A stretch of 64,000 bases of DNA from Ancylobacter aquaticus (GCF_004339465.1 NZ_SMFY01000001.1:992001-1056000), one strand, 5' to 3'; counted from the first letter of the stretch, positions 34,486 through 43,982 are shown. Numbers and translations are program-made. The notes: generated from the sequence alone by a model not told the origin.

Positions 34486-35376
34486 GTGACCGTGCGGCTT
34501 GACCATCTTGAGACTTTCGCGCTCATCGTTCGATGCGGCGGCTTCCGCGCGGCAGCGGCCGAGCGCGGCGTTTCCTCGTCCGTCATAAGCCAGACGATGG
34601 CCGCACTCGAACAGGCGCTCGGCCTCCGGCTGCTGAACCGGACCACCCGCAGCGTCGCCGCCACCGAGGCGGGCGAACGCCTTCTGGCCCGGCTTCGCCC
34701 CGCTTTGGATGACATCCACCTCGCCCTTTCCGAGCTCGATCAGTTGCGCGAGCAGCCGTCCGGAACGCTGCGCATCAACGCGCCCGGCCCGGCGGTGGAC
34801 CACATTCTGTGCCCGCTCGCCTTCGCGTTTATGGAGGCTCACCCCGAGGTCAAGGTCGAGATCGTCAGCGATGCGGCGATCATAGACATCGTCGGGCAGG
34901 GGTTCGACGCGGGCGTCCGGTTCGGCCAGCAACTGGCCAAGGACATGATCGCGCTGCCGCTGGGGCAGCCCCTGCGCTACGCGATCGTCGCCTCCCCGCA
35001 CTATCTCGGCAAACGCGGTCGGCCGAATGCGCCGTCCGATCTCGTCGGCCATGACTGCATCCGCCGCCGCTATCCCGGCGGGGCCCTCGCCACATGGGCA
35101 TTCGGGAAGAACGATGAGGCGGTCGAGATCGTCCCGGAAGGCCGGCTGACACTCGGGTCGGCGCATCAGGAACTGCAGGCGGCCATCGCCGGGCAAGGCA
35201 TTGCCCATGTGCTCGACGATTATGCGCGCGCGGCGATCGAGGACGGGAGGCTGGTCGAAGTGCTGGCGGACTGGAGCCCGAAGCTGCCGAGCTGGTTCCT
35301 CTACTACCCGAACCGGCGACACAGCAGCGCGGCAATGCGCGCGTTTCTCGACTTCGTCCGAAAATCGGCCCGTTGA
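34486..35376 (+). CDS. LysR-family transcriptional regulator
   Basis: 296 residues. The N-terminal winged helix-turn-helix covers about 1-60 (LDHLETFALIVRCGGFRAAA, VISQTMAALEQALGLRLLNRTTR). The effector-binding domain has the usual SGTLRINAPG linker strand and DAGVRFGQQLAKDMIAL. The sequence is of the large 'CrgA/DsdC-like' branch that often regulates a divergently placed enzyme gene. It presumably controls the metallo-beta-lactamase-fold hydrolase and itself. No clear ribosome site precedes the ATG at 34486, so a leaderless message or weak initiation is possible. Confidence 0.92.
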   Translation: MTVRLDHLETFALIVRCGGFRAAAAERGVSSSVISQTMAALEQALGLRLLNRTTRSVAATEAGERLLARLRPALDDIHLALSELDQLREQPSGTLRINAPGPAVDHILCPLAFAFMEAHPEVKVEIVSDAAIIDIVGQGFDAGVRFGQQLAKDMIALPLGQPLRYAIVASPHYLGKRGRPNAPSDLVGHDCIRRRYPGGALATWAFGKNDEAVEIVPEGRLTLGSAHQELQAAIAGQGIAHVLDDYARAAIEDGRLVEVLADWSPKLPSWFLYYPNRRHSSAAMRAFLDFVRKSAR

Positions 35377-35380
35377 GTGC

Positions 35381-35453
35381 GATCCGAGCAGATTGAAACA
35401 ATCTGATCGGTCGGTCGCCCTCTAACTCTATGATAAATAACGCGTTATCCGAT
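35381..35453 (-). repeat. Dispersed intergenic repeat, long copy 1 (reverse orientation)
   Basis: Read on the minus strand, this 73-base stretch aligns over nearly its whole length with 53860-53933, sharing ATCATAGAGTTAGA/CTCATAGAGTTAGA and the core CAGAT-N7-ATCTG. It lies just after the LysR gene. Short copies of the core occur at 45873 and 60074. Confidence 0.65.
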
Positions 35454-35589
35454 GAACTTGCGTTGCAAGTTGATCGGCGCGTGCTCAAGGCCTCCGGCTT
35501 CCGCCGGTGGACAAAGCGGACCAACTCGGGAACGCTCCAGCGCGGGCGTCCATCGGCCCGGGGATTTCAGCGGCGAGAGGGAAAACGCA

Positions 35590-37188
35590 TTGTTGGGCGG
35601 CGAAGACCAGACGGAGACCTCCTTCAGGGTCACGCGCCCGCAACTTGCCGTGGCGGGCGGCCTGTCGCTCGCGCTGGTCGCCCTGTTCGTCGCGACGATG
35701 CCCTTTGCGCGCCTGCCCACCCACAATACGGAAATACTGGTGCCGGCCTACGCCGCCGCGACCTTCGTGCTGGAGGCGATGACGGCTGCGCTCCTCTTCG
35801 CGCTTTACTGCGCGCGGCGGTACCTTCCGCTTCTCTTCCTCGCTTCCGGCTATCTGTTCGGGGCGCTGATGCTTGCGCCCTGGGCACTGACCTTTCCGGG
35901 CGTCTTTACCGGCTTCGACATGGATGCAGGGCTGCAGGTGACGGCCGCCTTCGCCCTGCTGCGCCGGCTGGCCTTCCCGCTTTTCGTGCTTGCCTTCGCA
36001 CTCGCCCCGCGTCGCGAGATCACGACGAACGCCTCGCTGGTCGCGATAAGTGTCTGCGTCGCTGCGACGGTCCTGATCGAGGCGACGCTCTTCTTTCGTG
36101 ACTGGCTTCCGCCGCTGATGCTGGACGGGCGGCAGGTGAACCTGCTGTGGCAGGTCGTGCCCGCCCTGGCGATGATGCTCTATGCCGTGGATATCGCCCT
36201 GCTGCTGTGGTTTCGCCGGTCTGCGCTGGGTATGTGGGTCTGCATCGTCCTGTTCTCGCTCGGAATCGAATTGCTGCTCATCTCCTATCTCGGCGGGGGC
36301 TCAAGGCTGAGCGTCGGCTGGTGGGCCGGCCGGCTCTATGGGCTGGTGGCGATGAGTATCATCCTGCTGGTCCTCGTCGCCCAGACGACGCTGGTGCATG
36401 TGCGCCTCGCCCGCACGGTGGCGGCCGAGCTGCGCAGCCGGGAGAAGCGGCTGACCGCCATGGAGGCGCTCTCCGCGTCGATTGCCCATGAGATCAACCA
36501 GCCCCTCGCCAGCATGGTGACAAATGCCGATGCGGCGCTGCGCTGGCTGTCCAAGGCTGAGCCGCGCATCGACAAGGCGGAACTGGCGCTGCGCCGGATC
36601 GTCGAGGACGGGCACCGGGCCAATGGCGTGGTCAGGGGCATCCGCACCATGTTCACCAAGGGAACGCGCGAGCGGGCCGAACTGGACCTTGCCGGAATCG
36701 TTGCGGCGGCGGCCGAGGAGGCGGCCCGCGACGCGCGCCATTATGGGGTCGAGATCGCCATCGAAGGCGAGGGCGAGGGCGAAGTGCCTCCCGTCATCGG
36801 CAATGCCGTGCAGCTTCACCACGTCCTGCGCAACCTCATCGAAAACGCCGTGGATGCGGTGCGGGCGGGCCCGCTGCGGGCGCGTCGCGTGACGGTGCGC
36901 CTGTCGCAGGAGGCGCACGGCGAGGTGCATGTCTGCGTCGCCGACACCGGGCCCGGCATTGCCGCCGAAGTGGCCGAGCGTCTGTTCGACCCCTTCATCA
37001 CCACCAAGCCGGGCGGCATGGGGATGGGTTTGATGTTCTGCCGCGCCGTGGTGGAGGCGCATGGCGGCAGCATCTGGGCGAGCGCGAACGCCCCGCAGGG
37101 GGCGATCTTCCATTTCTCGCTTCCCGTGGCGATCCTGTCTGTGACAGACGCGCAGGCAAGGTCTGGCGTGGAGGAGAAAGCCCGATGA
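35590..37188 (+). CDS. Membrane sensor histidine kinase with MASE4-like N-terminal domain
   Basis: 532 residues if TTG 35590 is used, which follows AGAGGG; an ATG at 35452 lies in the repeat and would add 46 unlikely residues. About eight membrane segments fill residues 15-275, and [17 protein letters not shown] resembles MASE4-type sensor domains. The kinase core has the phosphoacceptor in [13 protein letters not shown], the N box [12 protein letters not shown], and the ATP-binding VADTGPGI and GGMGMGL. It autophosphorylates on His and passes phosphate to the regulator gene that overlaps its stop. The signal is unknown; the membrane domain suggests a lipophilic or membrane cue. Confidence 0.9.
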   Translation: MLGGEDQTETSFRVTRPQLAVAGGLSLALVALFVATMPFARLPTHNTEILVPAYAAATFVLEAMTAALLFALYCARRYLPLLFLASGYLFGALMLAPWALTFPGVFTGFDMDAGLQVTAAFALLRRLAFPLFVLAFALAPRREITTNASLVAISVCVAATVLIEATLFFRDWLPPLMLDGRQVNLLWQVVPALAMMLYAVDIALLLWFRRSALGMWVCIVLFSLGIELLLISYLGGGSRLSVGWWAGRLYGLVAMSIILLVLVAQTTLVHVRLARTVAAELRSREKRLTAMEALSASIAHEINQPLASMVTNADAALRWLSKAEPRIDKAELALRRIVEDGHRANGVVRGIRTMFTKGTRERAELDLAGIVAAAAEEAARDARHYGVEIAIEGEGEGEVPPVIGNAVQLHHVLRNLIENAVDAVRAGPLRARRVTVRLSQEAHGEVHVCVADTGPGIAAEVAERLFDPFITTKPGGMGMGLMFCRAVVEAHGGSIWASANAPQGAIFHFSLPVAILSVTDAQARSGVEEKAR

Positions 37189-37799
37189 CGGACGCAGTAG
37201 TCTATGTCGTCGACGATGACCGCTCGGTCCTCGCTTCGCTGGAGAGCTTGCTGTCCTGTGAGGGCTATCAGGTGCTCACCTACGAATCGCCGAAGGATTT
37301 CCTCGCGGCGCGGTGCCCGGACCTTCCTGGCTGCCTCATCCTCGATGTGCGGCTGCGAGGGGCGAGCGGGCTCGAATTCCAGCGCGAACTCGCACGCGCC
37401 GGCATCGCCACGCCCATCGTCTTCATCACCGGCCATGGCGACGTGCCCATGTCGGTGACGGCGATGAAGTCGGGTGCCGTCGAGTTTCTACTCAAGCCAT
37501 TTCGCGACCAGGACCTGCTCGACGCGGTGCGCGAGGGCATTGGCCGCGATCGTCGGCGCCGGGCGCGCGACGCCGAAATCGCCGCGCTACGGGTCCGCCA
37601 GGCGGCATTGACCCCGCGTGAGCGCGAGCTGATGCCGCTCGTCGCCAGCGGGCTGATGAACAAGCAGATCGCCGCCCAGCTGCAACTGAGCGAGGCGACG
37701 GTGAAGGTGCATCGCGCCCAGATCATGCAGAAGCTGCAGGCCCGAACCATCGCCGATCTGGTGCGGATCGTCGATCAACTGGCCGGCTCCGGGACGTAG
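37185..37799 (+). CDS. FixJ-type response regulator (receiver plus LuxR helix-turn-helix)
   Basis: 204 residues, ATG overlapping the kinase stop (ATGA). Receiver domain about 1-120: acidic pocket VVDDD, phosphoacceptor Asp in LILDVRLRG, Thr in [10 protein letters not shown], and Lys in LLKPFRD. The GHGDVPM...GAVEFL pattern is typical of the FixJ/NodW/TodT group. The C-terminal GerE-type helix-turn-helix (about 140-200) has [15 protein letters not shown] and [18 protein letters not shown]. It should activate transcription when phosphorylated by the adjoining kinase. Target genes are not evident; the hydrolase/XapX cluster just downstream is a candidate. Confidence 0.94.
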   Translation: MTDAVVYVVDDDRSVLASLESLLSCEGYQVLTYESPKDFLAARCPDLPGCLILDVRLRGASGLEFQRELARAGIATPIVFITGHGDVPMSVTAMKSGAVEFLLKPFRDQDLLDAVREGIGRDRRRRARDAEIAALRVRQAALTPRERELMPLVASGLMNKQIAAQLQLSEATVKVHRAQIMQKLQARTIADLVRIVDQLAGSGT

Positions 37800-37857
37800 C
37801 GCGCTACGCCCACCGGCCAATTGTGGCACACCGGGCCGGCCGGCAAAGCTCGCCACC

Positions 37858-38277
37858 ATGGCCGGGCCACTCGCTGTCTGGCGTGATGGACCCGTCCCGG
37901 GCATGCGCAAGACAGTGGCAATCGTCGACGACGATCCGGCGGCTCTGGCGGCCCTCGGCGCGCTGGTCGATGCGATTGGCTACCGGCCGCTGTGCTTTTC
38001 CGATCCCGCAGATTTCCTGGCGTCGGATCGGGCGCGAGCGGTCGATGTGCTTGTGGCGGATATACGTCTGCGTGATTTCAGCGGCATCGTGCTTCACCGC
38101 CGCCTGCGGGCGGAAGGCCTCGATGTGCCGACAATTCTCGTGACCGCCTATCCCGACGAGGCGACGAAGCGCCGGGCGTTACGGGCCGGTTTCCAGGGCT
38201 ATCTCGCCAAGCCGGTGGTGCCGGAGGAGTTGCTGGCCTGCCTGCGCCAAGCGACCGCGCGAAACGGGCCGGACTAG
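37858..38277 (+). CDS. Stand-alone receiver-domain response regulator
   Basis: 139 residues from ATG 37858, or 124 from ATG 37903 just before RKTVAIVDDD; neither has a clear ribosome site. Only a CheY-like receiver is present: VAIVDDDP, phosphoacceptor Asp in VLVADIRLRDFSG, Thr in LVTAYPD, Lys in LAKPVVPE. No DNA-binding output follows. It may be a phosphate sink or a modulator of the adjacent kinase, as single-receiver proteins encoded beside FixL/FixJ-type pairs often are. Confidence 0.82.
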   Translation: MAGPLAVWRDGPVPGMRKTVAIVDDDPAALAALGALVDAIGYRPLCFSDPADFLASDRARAVDVLVADIRLRDFSGIVLHRRLRAEGLDVPTILVTAYPDEATKRRALRAGFQGYLAKPVVPEELLACLRQATARNGPD

Positions 38278-38374
38278 CCCCAGGGTCAACGGGCCTCCTT
38301 CCCGCGCACAATTGAACCGCCCGCGACCCGCGCCCTACGACTTGTCGCCGAACCTCATCAGGCAGGGATGTGCA

Positions 38375-39028
38375 ATGCCAACCGCGACTCCGACACCCGG
38401 CAAGGAACTCCTCGATCCCGACAACCATCTTCTGGTGCTGATCGACTTCCAGTCGCAGATGGCCTTTGCGACCGGCTCGATCGATGCCGTCATTCTGCGC
38501 AACAATGCGGCGCTGATTTCCCGCGCCGCCGCCGGTTTCAACGTGCCGACCATCCTCACGACGGTGGCCGAGAAGAGTTTTTCCGGGCCGATGTTCGGCG
38601 AAATCACCGAGGCGTTCCCCGGTCAGCCCATGCTGGACCGTACCTCGATGAACACCTGGGAAGATGCGGCGGTCATCGACAGGGTGAACGAGATCGGCAG
38701 GGGGCGCGTCGTGCTCGCCGGCCTCTGGACGAGCGTGTGCATCGTCGGACCGGCGCTGTCCGCCATCGAGCAGGGGTTCGAGGTCTTCTTCATCGCCGAT
38801 GCCTGTGGCGACGTTTCCGAGGAAGCGCATGAGCGCGCCGTTCAACGCATGATCCAGGCCGGGGCCCGGCCGATGACCTCGCTGCAATATCTGCTCGAAC
38901 TCCAGCGCGACTGGGCCCGCACCCGGACCTACGAGATGACGACCGGAATCGCGAAGAAATTCGGCGGCGCCTATGGCCACGGCATCGTCTACGCCAAGAC
39001 CATGTTCGGTGCGTCGGAAGGTGATTGA
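38375..39028 (+). CDS. Isochorismatase-family hydrolase (YcaC-like)
   Basis: 217 residues from ATG 38375, preceded by AGGG at 8 bases. The fold is marked by LLVLIDFQSQMAF with the catalytic Asp, a middle lysine region, and WTSVCIVGPALSAIEQGF with the cysteine nucleophile, followed by VFFIADACGDVS. YcaC-like members form large ring assemblies and hydrolyse amides or related bonds; natural substrates are mostly unknown. The gene starts a same-strand run with an alpha/beta hydrolase, XapX protein and amidohydrolase, a set often found together in proteobacteria and usually of unproven function. Confidence 0.88.
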   Translation: MPTATPTPGKELLDPDNHLLVLIDFQSQMAFATGSIDAVILRNNAALISRAAAGFNVPTILTTVAEKSFSGPMFGEITEAFPGQPMLDRTSMNTWEDAAVIDRVNEIGRGRVVLAGLWTSVCIVGPALSAIEQGFEVFFIADACGDVSEEAHERAVQRMIQAGARPMTSLQYLLELQRDWARTRTYEMTTGIAKKFGGAYGHGIVYAKTMFGASEGD

Positions 39029-39090
39029 GGCGAGGCGATGAGCGATCAAGATGTTTGCCTCTTCGCCATAGCCACACACGGAGTTCTGAC

Positions 39091-39927
39091 ATGACCACCA
39101 TCACCACCAAGGACGGTGTCGAGATCTTCTTCAAGGACTGGGGTCCGAAGGACGCCCAGCCGATCATGTTCCACCATGGCTGGCCGCTGTCGTCCGACGA
39201 TTGGGATGCGCAGATGCTGTTCTTCGTTCAGAACGGCTTCCGCGTCGTCGCCCATGACCGTCGCGGCCATGGCCGTTCGGAGCAGGTGTCCGGTGGCCAC
39301 GACATGGACCATTACGCCGCTGACGCCTTCGCTGTGGTCGAGCACCTCGACCTGAAGAACGCCGTGCATATCGGCCACTCCACCGGCGGCGGTGAAGTCG
39401 CCCGCTATGTCGCCAAGCATGGCGAGCCGGCAGGCCGTGTCGCCAAGGCGGTACTGGTCTCCGCCGTGCCGCCGCTGATGCTGAAGACCGACGCCAACCC
39501 GGAAGGGCTGCCGCTCGACGTCTTCGACGGCTTCCGCAAGGCCACTGCCGAGAACCGCGCGCAGTTCTTCGTCGATGTGCCGGCCGGTCCGTTCTACGGC
39601 TTCAACCGCGATGGCGCCAAGGTCTATCCCGGCGTTGTCAATAATTGGTGGCGCCAGGGCATGATGGGCAGCGCCAAGGCCCACTATGAGGGCATCAAGG
39701 CCTTTTCCGAGACCAACCAGACCGACGACCTCAAGGCCATCAGCGTGCCGACGCTGGTGATGCATGGCGATGACGACCAGATCGTGCCGATCGCGGATTC
39801 GGCGTTGAAGGCAGTCAAGCTGCTGAAGAACGGCACCCTCAAGGTCTACAAGGGCTATCCCCACGGCATGCTGACCACTCATGCCGAGGTGATCAACCCG
39901 GACCTTCTCGCCTTCATCAAGGGCTGA
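39091..39927 (+). CDS. Alpha/beta hydrolase, cofactor-free haloperoxidase-like
   Basis: 278 residues; CGGAG precedes the ATG. The triad is clear: serine in GHSTGGGE, aspartate in MHGDDDQIVPI, histidine in KGYPHGM. FHHGWPLSSDDW forms the oxyanion hole and VVAHDRRGHGRS is typical of the chloroperoxidase/perhydrolase branch. In vitro these enzymes make peracids from carboxylates and peroxide; in vivo they probably act as esterases or lactonases. It lies 62 bases after the isochorismatase-family gene and is followed at once by a strong hairpin, so these two may form one transcript. Confidence 0.9.
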   Translation: MTTITTKDGVEIFFKDWGPKDAQPIMFHHGWPLSSDDWDAQMLFFVQNGFRVVAHDRRGHGRSEQVSGGHDMDHYAADAFAVVEHLDLKNAVHIGHSTGGGEVARYVAKHGEPAGRVAKAVLVSAVPPLMLKTDANPEGLPLDVFDGFRKATAENRAQFFVDVPAGPFYGFNRDGAKVYPGVVNNWWRQGMMGSAKAHYEGIKAFSETNQTDDLKAISVPTLVMHGDDDQIVPIADSALKAVKLLKNGTLKVYKGYPHGMLTTHAEVINPDLLAFIKG

Positions 39928-39932
39928 ACGCC

Positions 39933-39962
39933 GGCGCGCCCCGCACGCTCGCGGGGCGCGCC
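39933..39962 (+). terminator. Strong hairpin terminator candidate
   Basis: GGCGCGCCCCGC (39933-39944) and GCGGGGCGCGCC (39951-39962) form a perfect 12-bp stem with a 6-base loop, starting 5 bases after the hydrolase stop. TCTT follows, a weak T stretch. This probably ends or strongly attenuates the isochorismatase-hydrolase transcript. Confidence 0.65.
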
Positions 39963-40102
39963 TCTTGCGGCTGCAATGCCTTGCCGCTGCATGTCTCACC
40001 CACCTGCTCTGGAAGACAGGCTGCCGCCGTCGTCTGCGTGACGGTCCCGTGGGTTAGGGCCGTTGAACGGAGCAGGCGCGGAGCCCCGCAGGAGGGCGTG
40101 TG

Positions 40103-40381
40103 ATGAAGCTCTATCTCGCCTCCCTCAGTGCCGGCCTTCTGGTCGGCATCGTCTACAGCCTCATGAACGTGCGCTCGCCGGCCCCGCCGGTGGTGGCGCT
40201 GGTCGGGCTTTTCGGCATCCTCATCGGCGAGCAAATGGTGCCCGTCGCCCGGCACCTTCTCAGGGGCGACAGCCTGCGTTCCGCCATCGGCCTCGCCGAT
40301 TGCCCGGATCATGTTCTGGGCCATCTGCCCGGCCGCAAGGCCGGCACGGGCGAGGGCCGCGAGGCGCCTCCCCGGTCCTGA
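40103..40381 (+). CDS. XapX domain-containing small membrane protein (DUF1427)
   Basis: 92 residues. GGAGGG lies 6 bases before ATG 40103; a GTG one codon earlier is too close. Two hydrophobic segments, LYLASLSAGLLVGIVYSLMN and VVALVGLFGILIGEQMV, flank the characteristic VRSPAPPVVALVGL. The tail (about 55-92) is polar and carries no known domain. XapX proteins take their name from a xanthosine-utilisation locus, but their function is unestablished. It sits 32 bases before an amidohydrolase gene and is probably made with it; a helper role for transport is a guess. Confidence 0.85.
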   Translation: MKLYLASLSAGLLVGIVYSLMNVRSPAPPVVALVGLFGILIGEQMVPVARHLLRGDSLRSAIGLADCPDHVLGHLPGRKAGTGEGREAPPRS

Positions 40382-40413
40382 GGGGCCGGGCCATCCCAGT
40401 GGAGACAGCGATC

Positions 40414-42285
40414 ATGCCATCCACCGCCGATCTGATCCTGTTCAACGGCAAGGTCACGACGCTCGACCGTTCCAATCCGCAGGCCGAGGCGGTGGCGATC
40501 AAGGACGGCAAGGTGCTGTTCGCCGGCGCCACGCGGGAGGCGATGACCCTCTCCAGTGAGGCGACGACGCGCCTCGACCTTGGCGGGCGCCGGGTCATTC
40601 CGGGCCTGATCGACAGCCACATGCACATCATCCGCGGCGGGCTGAACTACAATATGGAGCTGCGCTGGGACGGCGTGCGCTCGCTGAGCCACGCGATGGA
40701 GATGCTCAAGAGGCAGGTCGACAACACTCCCGCCCCGCAATGGGTGCGTGTGGTCGGTGGCTTCAGCGAGCACCAGTTCGCTGAAAAGCGCCTGCCGACG
40801 CTGGAGGAGATCAACGCGGTCGCTCCCGACACGCCGGTGTTCATCCTGCACCTCTATGACCGCGCTTTGCTCAACGGGGCCGCGCTGCGGGCGGTGGGCT
40901 ACACCAGGGATACGCCCAACCCACCCGGCGGCGAGATCGCGCGCGACGGCGCGGGCAACCCCACCGGCCTGCTGCTCGCCCAGCCCAACGCGACCATCCT
41001 CTATGCGACGCTGGCCAAGGGCCCGAAGCTGCCGGTGGAGTACCAGAAGAACTCCACCCGCCATTTCATGCGAGAGGTGAACAGGCTCGGTGTCACCGGC
41101 GTCATTGATGCCGGCGGCGGCTTCCAGAATTATCCGGACGACTACGCGATCATCGAGGAACTGCACCGCGCGGGCGAACTCAGCGTGCGGATCGCCTACA
41201 ACCTCTTTACCCAGAAGCCGAAGGAGGAGCTTTCCGATTTCGCCGGCTGGGCGAAGCAGGTGACGCCCGGCCAGGGCGACGACCTCTACCGCACCAATGG
41301 CGCCGGCGAGATGCTGGTCTATTCCGCCGCCGATTTCGAGGATTTCCGCGTCGAGCGCCCGGACATGCCGGCGAGCATGGAAGGCGACCTCGAACCCGTC
41401 ATCCGCCTGCTGGCCGAGAATCGCTGGCCGTGGCGGATGCACGCCACCTACGACCAGACCATTTCGCGCGCCCTCGACGTGTTCGAGAAGGTCAACCGGG
41501 ATGTTCCGCTCGAAGGGCTCAACTGGTTCTTCGACCATGCCGAGACCATCACCGACCGCAATATCGAGCGCATCGCCCGGCTCGGCGGCGGCATCGCGGT
41601 GCAGCACCGCATGGCCTTCCAGGGGGAGTATTTTGCCGAGCGCTACGGCCACCGCGCCGCCGAGCGTACGCCGCCGGTGCGGCGCATGCTCGACATGGGC
41701 GTGAAAGTGGGCGCGGGCACCGATGCCACCCGTGTCGCCTCCTACAATCCGTGGATCTCGCTGGCCTGGCTCGTCACCGGCATGACGGTGGGCGGGCTCG
41801 CGCTCTATCCCGCCGCGAACCGCCTCGACCGCGAGGCGGCGCTGCGATTGTGGACCGAAGCCAACACCTGGTTCTCCAACGAGGAGGGCAAGAAGGGGCA
41901 GATCGCCGTCGGCCAGCTGGCCGACATCGCGGTGCTGTCGGATGATTATTTCGCTGTTCCGGAAGAAGCCATCGCCGACATCACCGCCGTCCTCACCTTG
42001 CTGGACGGCAAGCCCGTGCATGGTGCGGGCGACTTCAGGGACCTCGCGCCCGAACTGCCGCCGGCGATGCCGGACTGGTCGCCGGTGCGCACCTTCGGCG
42101 GCTACCAGCAACGCGCACAGGCCGCCGGGCAGGCTTCCAAATACGCTTTCGCCCGGCTGTGCGGCTGCGCCCAGGAATGCAACGTCCATGGTCATGCCCA
42201 TGCCGGCGCGTGGCGGGCCGAGGTGCCGACCTCCGACACGCAAGCTTTCTGGGGCGCGCTCGGCTGCGCCTGCTGGGCTGTCTGA
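40414..42285 (+). CDS. YtcJ-like amidohydrolase
   Basis: 623 residues; GGAGA lies 8 bases before the ATG. Metal-dependent hydrolase fold: a beta-sandwich start (LILFNGKVTTLDR), the GLIDSHMHI metal motif near residue 70, a TIM barrel with WRMHATYDQT and FDHAETI histidines, and the late Asp in VGAGTDATRVASYNPW. KKGQIAVGQLADIAVLSDD closes the sandwich. YtcJ-type enzymes cleave C-N bonds of unknown amides. The C-terminal 60 residues end in an unusual His/Cys-rich stretch (CGCAQECNVHGHAHAG and GCACWAV). This could be a further metal site. It lies between the XapX and MFS genes on the same strand. Confidence 0.88.
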   Translation: MPSTADLILFNGKVTTLDRSNPQAEAVAIKDGKVLFAGATREAMTLSSEATTRLDLGGRRVIPGLIDSHMHIIRGGLNYNMELRWDGVRSLSHAMEMLKRQVDNTPAPQWVRVVGGFSEHQFAEKRLPTLEEINAVAPDTPVFILHLYDRALLNGAALRAVGYTRDTPNPPGGEIARDGAGNPTGLLLAQPNATILYATLAKGPKLPVEYQKNSTRHFMREVNRLGVTGVIDAGGGFQNYPDDYAIIEELHRAGELSVRIAYNLFTQKPKEELSDFAGWAKQVTPGQGDDLYRTNGAGEMLVYSAADFEDFRVERPDMPASMEGDLEPVIRLLAENRWPWRMHATYDQTISRALDVFEKVNRDVPLEGLNWFFDHAETITDRNIERIARLGGGIAVQHRMAFQGEYFAERYGHRAAERTPPVRRMLDMGVKVGAGTDATRVASYNPWISLAWLVTGMTVGGLALYPAANRLDREAALRLWTEANTWFSNEEGKKGQIAVGQLADIAVLSDDYFAVPEEAIADITAVLTLLDGKPVHGAGDFRDLAPELPPAMPDWSPVRTFGGYQQRAQAAGQASKYAFARLCGCAQECNVHGHAHAGAWRAEVPTSDTQAFWGALGCACWAV

Positions 42286-42326
42286 CGATCGCGCGCCGCG
42301 CGCCGTGCGCTGAGGAGAGACAAGAT

Positions 42327-43940
42327 ATGAGTGAGGCCCTGAAATCGGCTCCGCCCCCCGCCGCTGGCAGCTTCGCCCCGCTGCGGCGCCCGGTCTTCGC
42401 CGTGCTGTGGGCGGCCACCGTGCTGGGCAATACCGGCAGCTTCATGCGCGACGTGGCGAGCGCCTGGCTGGTGACGGACCTTTCCGCTTCGCCCGCCGCC
42501 GTTGCCGCCGTGCAGGCCGCCGGCATGCTGCCCATCTTCCTGCTCGCCATACCGGCCGGCGTGCTCTCCGACATTCTCGACCGGCGGAAGTTCCTGATCT
42601 TCATCCAGATCATGCTCGGCTGCGTCAGCGCCACGCTGATGCTGCTCTCGGCGAGCGGCCTCGTCACCGTGTCGGGGCTCATCATGCTCACCTTCGTCGG
42701 CGGGATCGGCGCCGCGCTGATGGGGCCGACCTGGCAATCCATCGTGCCCGAGCTGGTGCCGCGCGGCGAACTGAAGAGCGCAGTGGCGCTCAATTCGCTG
42801 GGCATCAACATTGCCCGCTCCATCGGGCCTGCCGTCGGCGGCCTGCTGCTCGCGGCCTTCGGCGCGGCCGTGACCTATGGCGCGGACGTCGCCAGCTATG
42901 TCTTCGTCATCGCTGCGCTGCTGTGGTGGAAGCGGCCGGTGGCCACGCAGGATGAACTCAGCGAGCACTTCGGCGGCGCGTTCCGGGCCGGGCTGCGCTA
43001 TGCCCGCTCCAGCCGCGAACTGCATGTGGTGCTGCTGCGCGCGGCGGTGTTCTTCGCCTTCGCCAGTGCCGTCTGGGCCCTGCTGCCGCTCGTTACCCGG
43101 CAATTGCTGGCGGGAGACGCGGCGTTCTATGGACTTCTGCTCGGCTCTGTCGGCGCTGGTGCCATTCTCGGCGCGCTGGCCCTGCCCATGGCGCGCGCGA
43201 GGCTGAGCCCGGACGGGCTGATGCTCGCCGCCGCGCTGGCGACCGGCGCCGCCTCGACCGCGCTCGCGCTCGGTCCGCCGAAATGGGCGGCGGTGCTGGT
43301 GCTGCTGGTAATGGGCGCGGCGTGGATCGTCGCGCTGACCACGCTCAACGCCACGGCGCAAGCCATTCTGCCGAACTGGGTGCGCGGGCGCGCGCTCGCC
43401 GTCTATCTCACCGTGTTTAACGGCGCAATGGCCGGGGGTAGCCTCGGCTGGGGCTTCGTCGCGCAGGAAATCGGCCTGTCTGCGACACTGGCGACGGCCG
43501 CCGCCGGGCTGGTCATTTCCGGGCTCATCGTGCACCGCATCGCGCTGCCGAAGGGCGAGAGCGACCTCGCGCCCTCGAACCACTGGCCTGAGCCGCTGCT
43601 CGCCCAACCCGTGCCGGGCGATCGCGGGCCGGTGCTGGTGCAGATCGAGTATCAGATCGCGACCGAAGACCGACCGGCCTTCCTGAAGGTGCTGGAACGT
43701 CTCTCGCACGCGCGCCGGCGGGACGGCGCCACCTCCTGGGGCGTGATGGAGGATGCGGCCGAGCCGACTTTGGTGACGGAGTGGTTCATGGTCGACTCCT
43801 GGGCCGAGCATCTGCGCCAGCATCATCGCGTGTCGCAGGCCGATGCCGATGTGCAGCAGCAGGTGCGCGCCTTCCATGCGATCGAGCCCCCACCCGTGGT
43901 GCGGCACCTGCTCGCGATCGATGCGCGGCGGGGGGGATGA
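42327..43940 (+). CDS. MFS transporter (EntS/MFS_3-like) fused to a C-terminal ABM-like domain
   Basis: 537 residues; GAGGAG lies 8 bases before the ATG. Residues 15 to about 410 form a 12-helix major facilitator: MRDVASAWLVTDLSASPAAV, the cytoplasmic loop GVLSDILDRRKFL, PTWQSIVPELVPR and NSLGINIARSIGPAVGG, as in the enterobactin-exporter-like branch. From about 435 the chain continues into a soluble ferredoxin-like domain (VQIEYQIATEDRPAFLKVLERL, TLVTEWFMVDSWAEHLRQH) like antibiotic-biosynthesis monooxygenase/ABM domains. Such fusions occur in this family. The transporter may export a product of the neighbouring hydrolases. Substrate unknown. Confidence 0.9.
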   Translation: MSEALKSAPPPAAGSFAPLRRPVFAVLWAATVLGNTGSFMRDVASAWLVTDLSASPAAVAAVQAAGMLPIFLLAIPAGVLSDILDRRKFLIFIQIMLGCVSATLMLLSASGLVTVSGLIMLTFVGGIGAALMGPTWQSIVPELVPRGELKSAVALNSLGINIARSIGPAVGGLLLAAFGAAVTYGADVASYVFVIAALLWWKRPVATQDELSEHFGGAFRAGLRYARSSRELHVVLLRAAVFFAFASAVWALLPLVTRQLLAGDAAFYGLLLGSVGAGAILGALALPMARARLSPDGLMLAAALATGAASTALALGPPKWAAVLVLLVMGAAWIVALTTLNATAQAILPNWVRGRALAVYLTVFNGAMAGGSLGWGFVAQEIGLSATLATAAAGLVISGLIVHRIALPKGESDLAPSNHWPEPLLAQPVPGDRGPVLVQIEYQIATEDRPAFLKVLERLSHARRRDGATSWGVMEDAAEPTLVTEWFMVDSWAEHLRQHHRVSQADADVQQQVRAFHAIEPPPVVRHLLAIDARRGG

Positions 43941-43962
43941 GACGGGCGCGCGGTAGGTTGGG

Positions 43963-43982
43963 AGGCGCCAGGGCTGGCGCTT
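43963..43982 (+). terminator. Hairpin after the MFS gene
   Basis: AGGCGCCA and TGGCGCTT pair over 8 positions (one G-U) around GGGC, 22 bases after the MFS stop, followed by CATTGTG. A plausible terminator for the amidohydrolase-MFS transcript, facing the convergent aldo-keto reductase gene. Confidence 0.45.
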
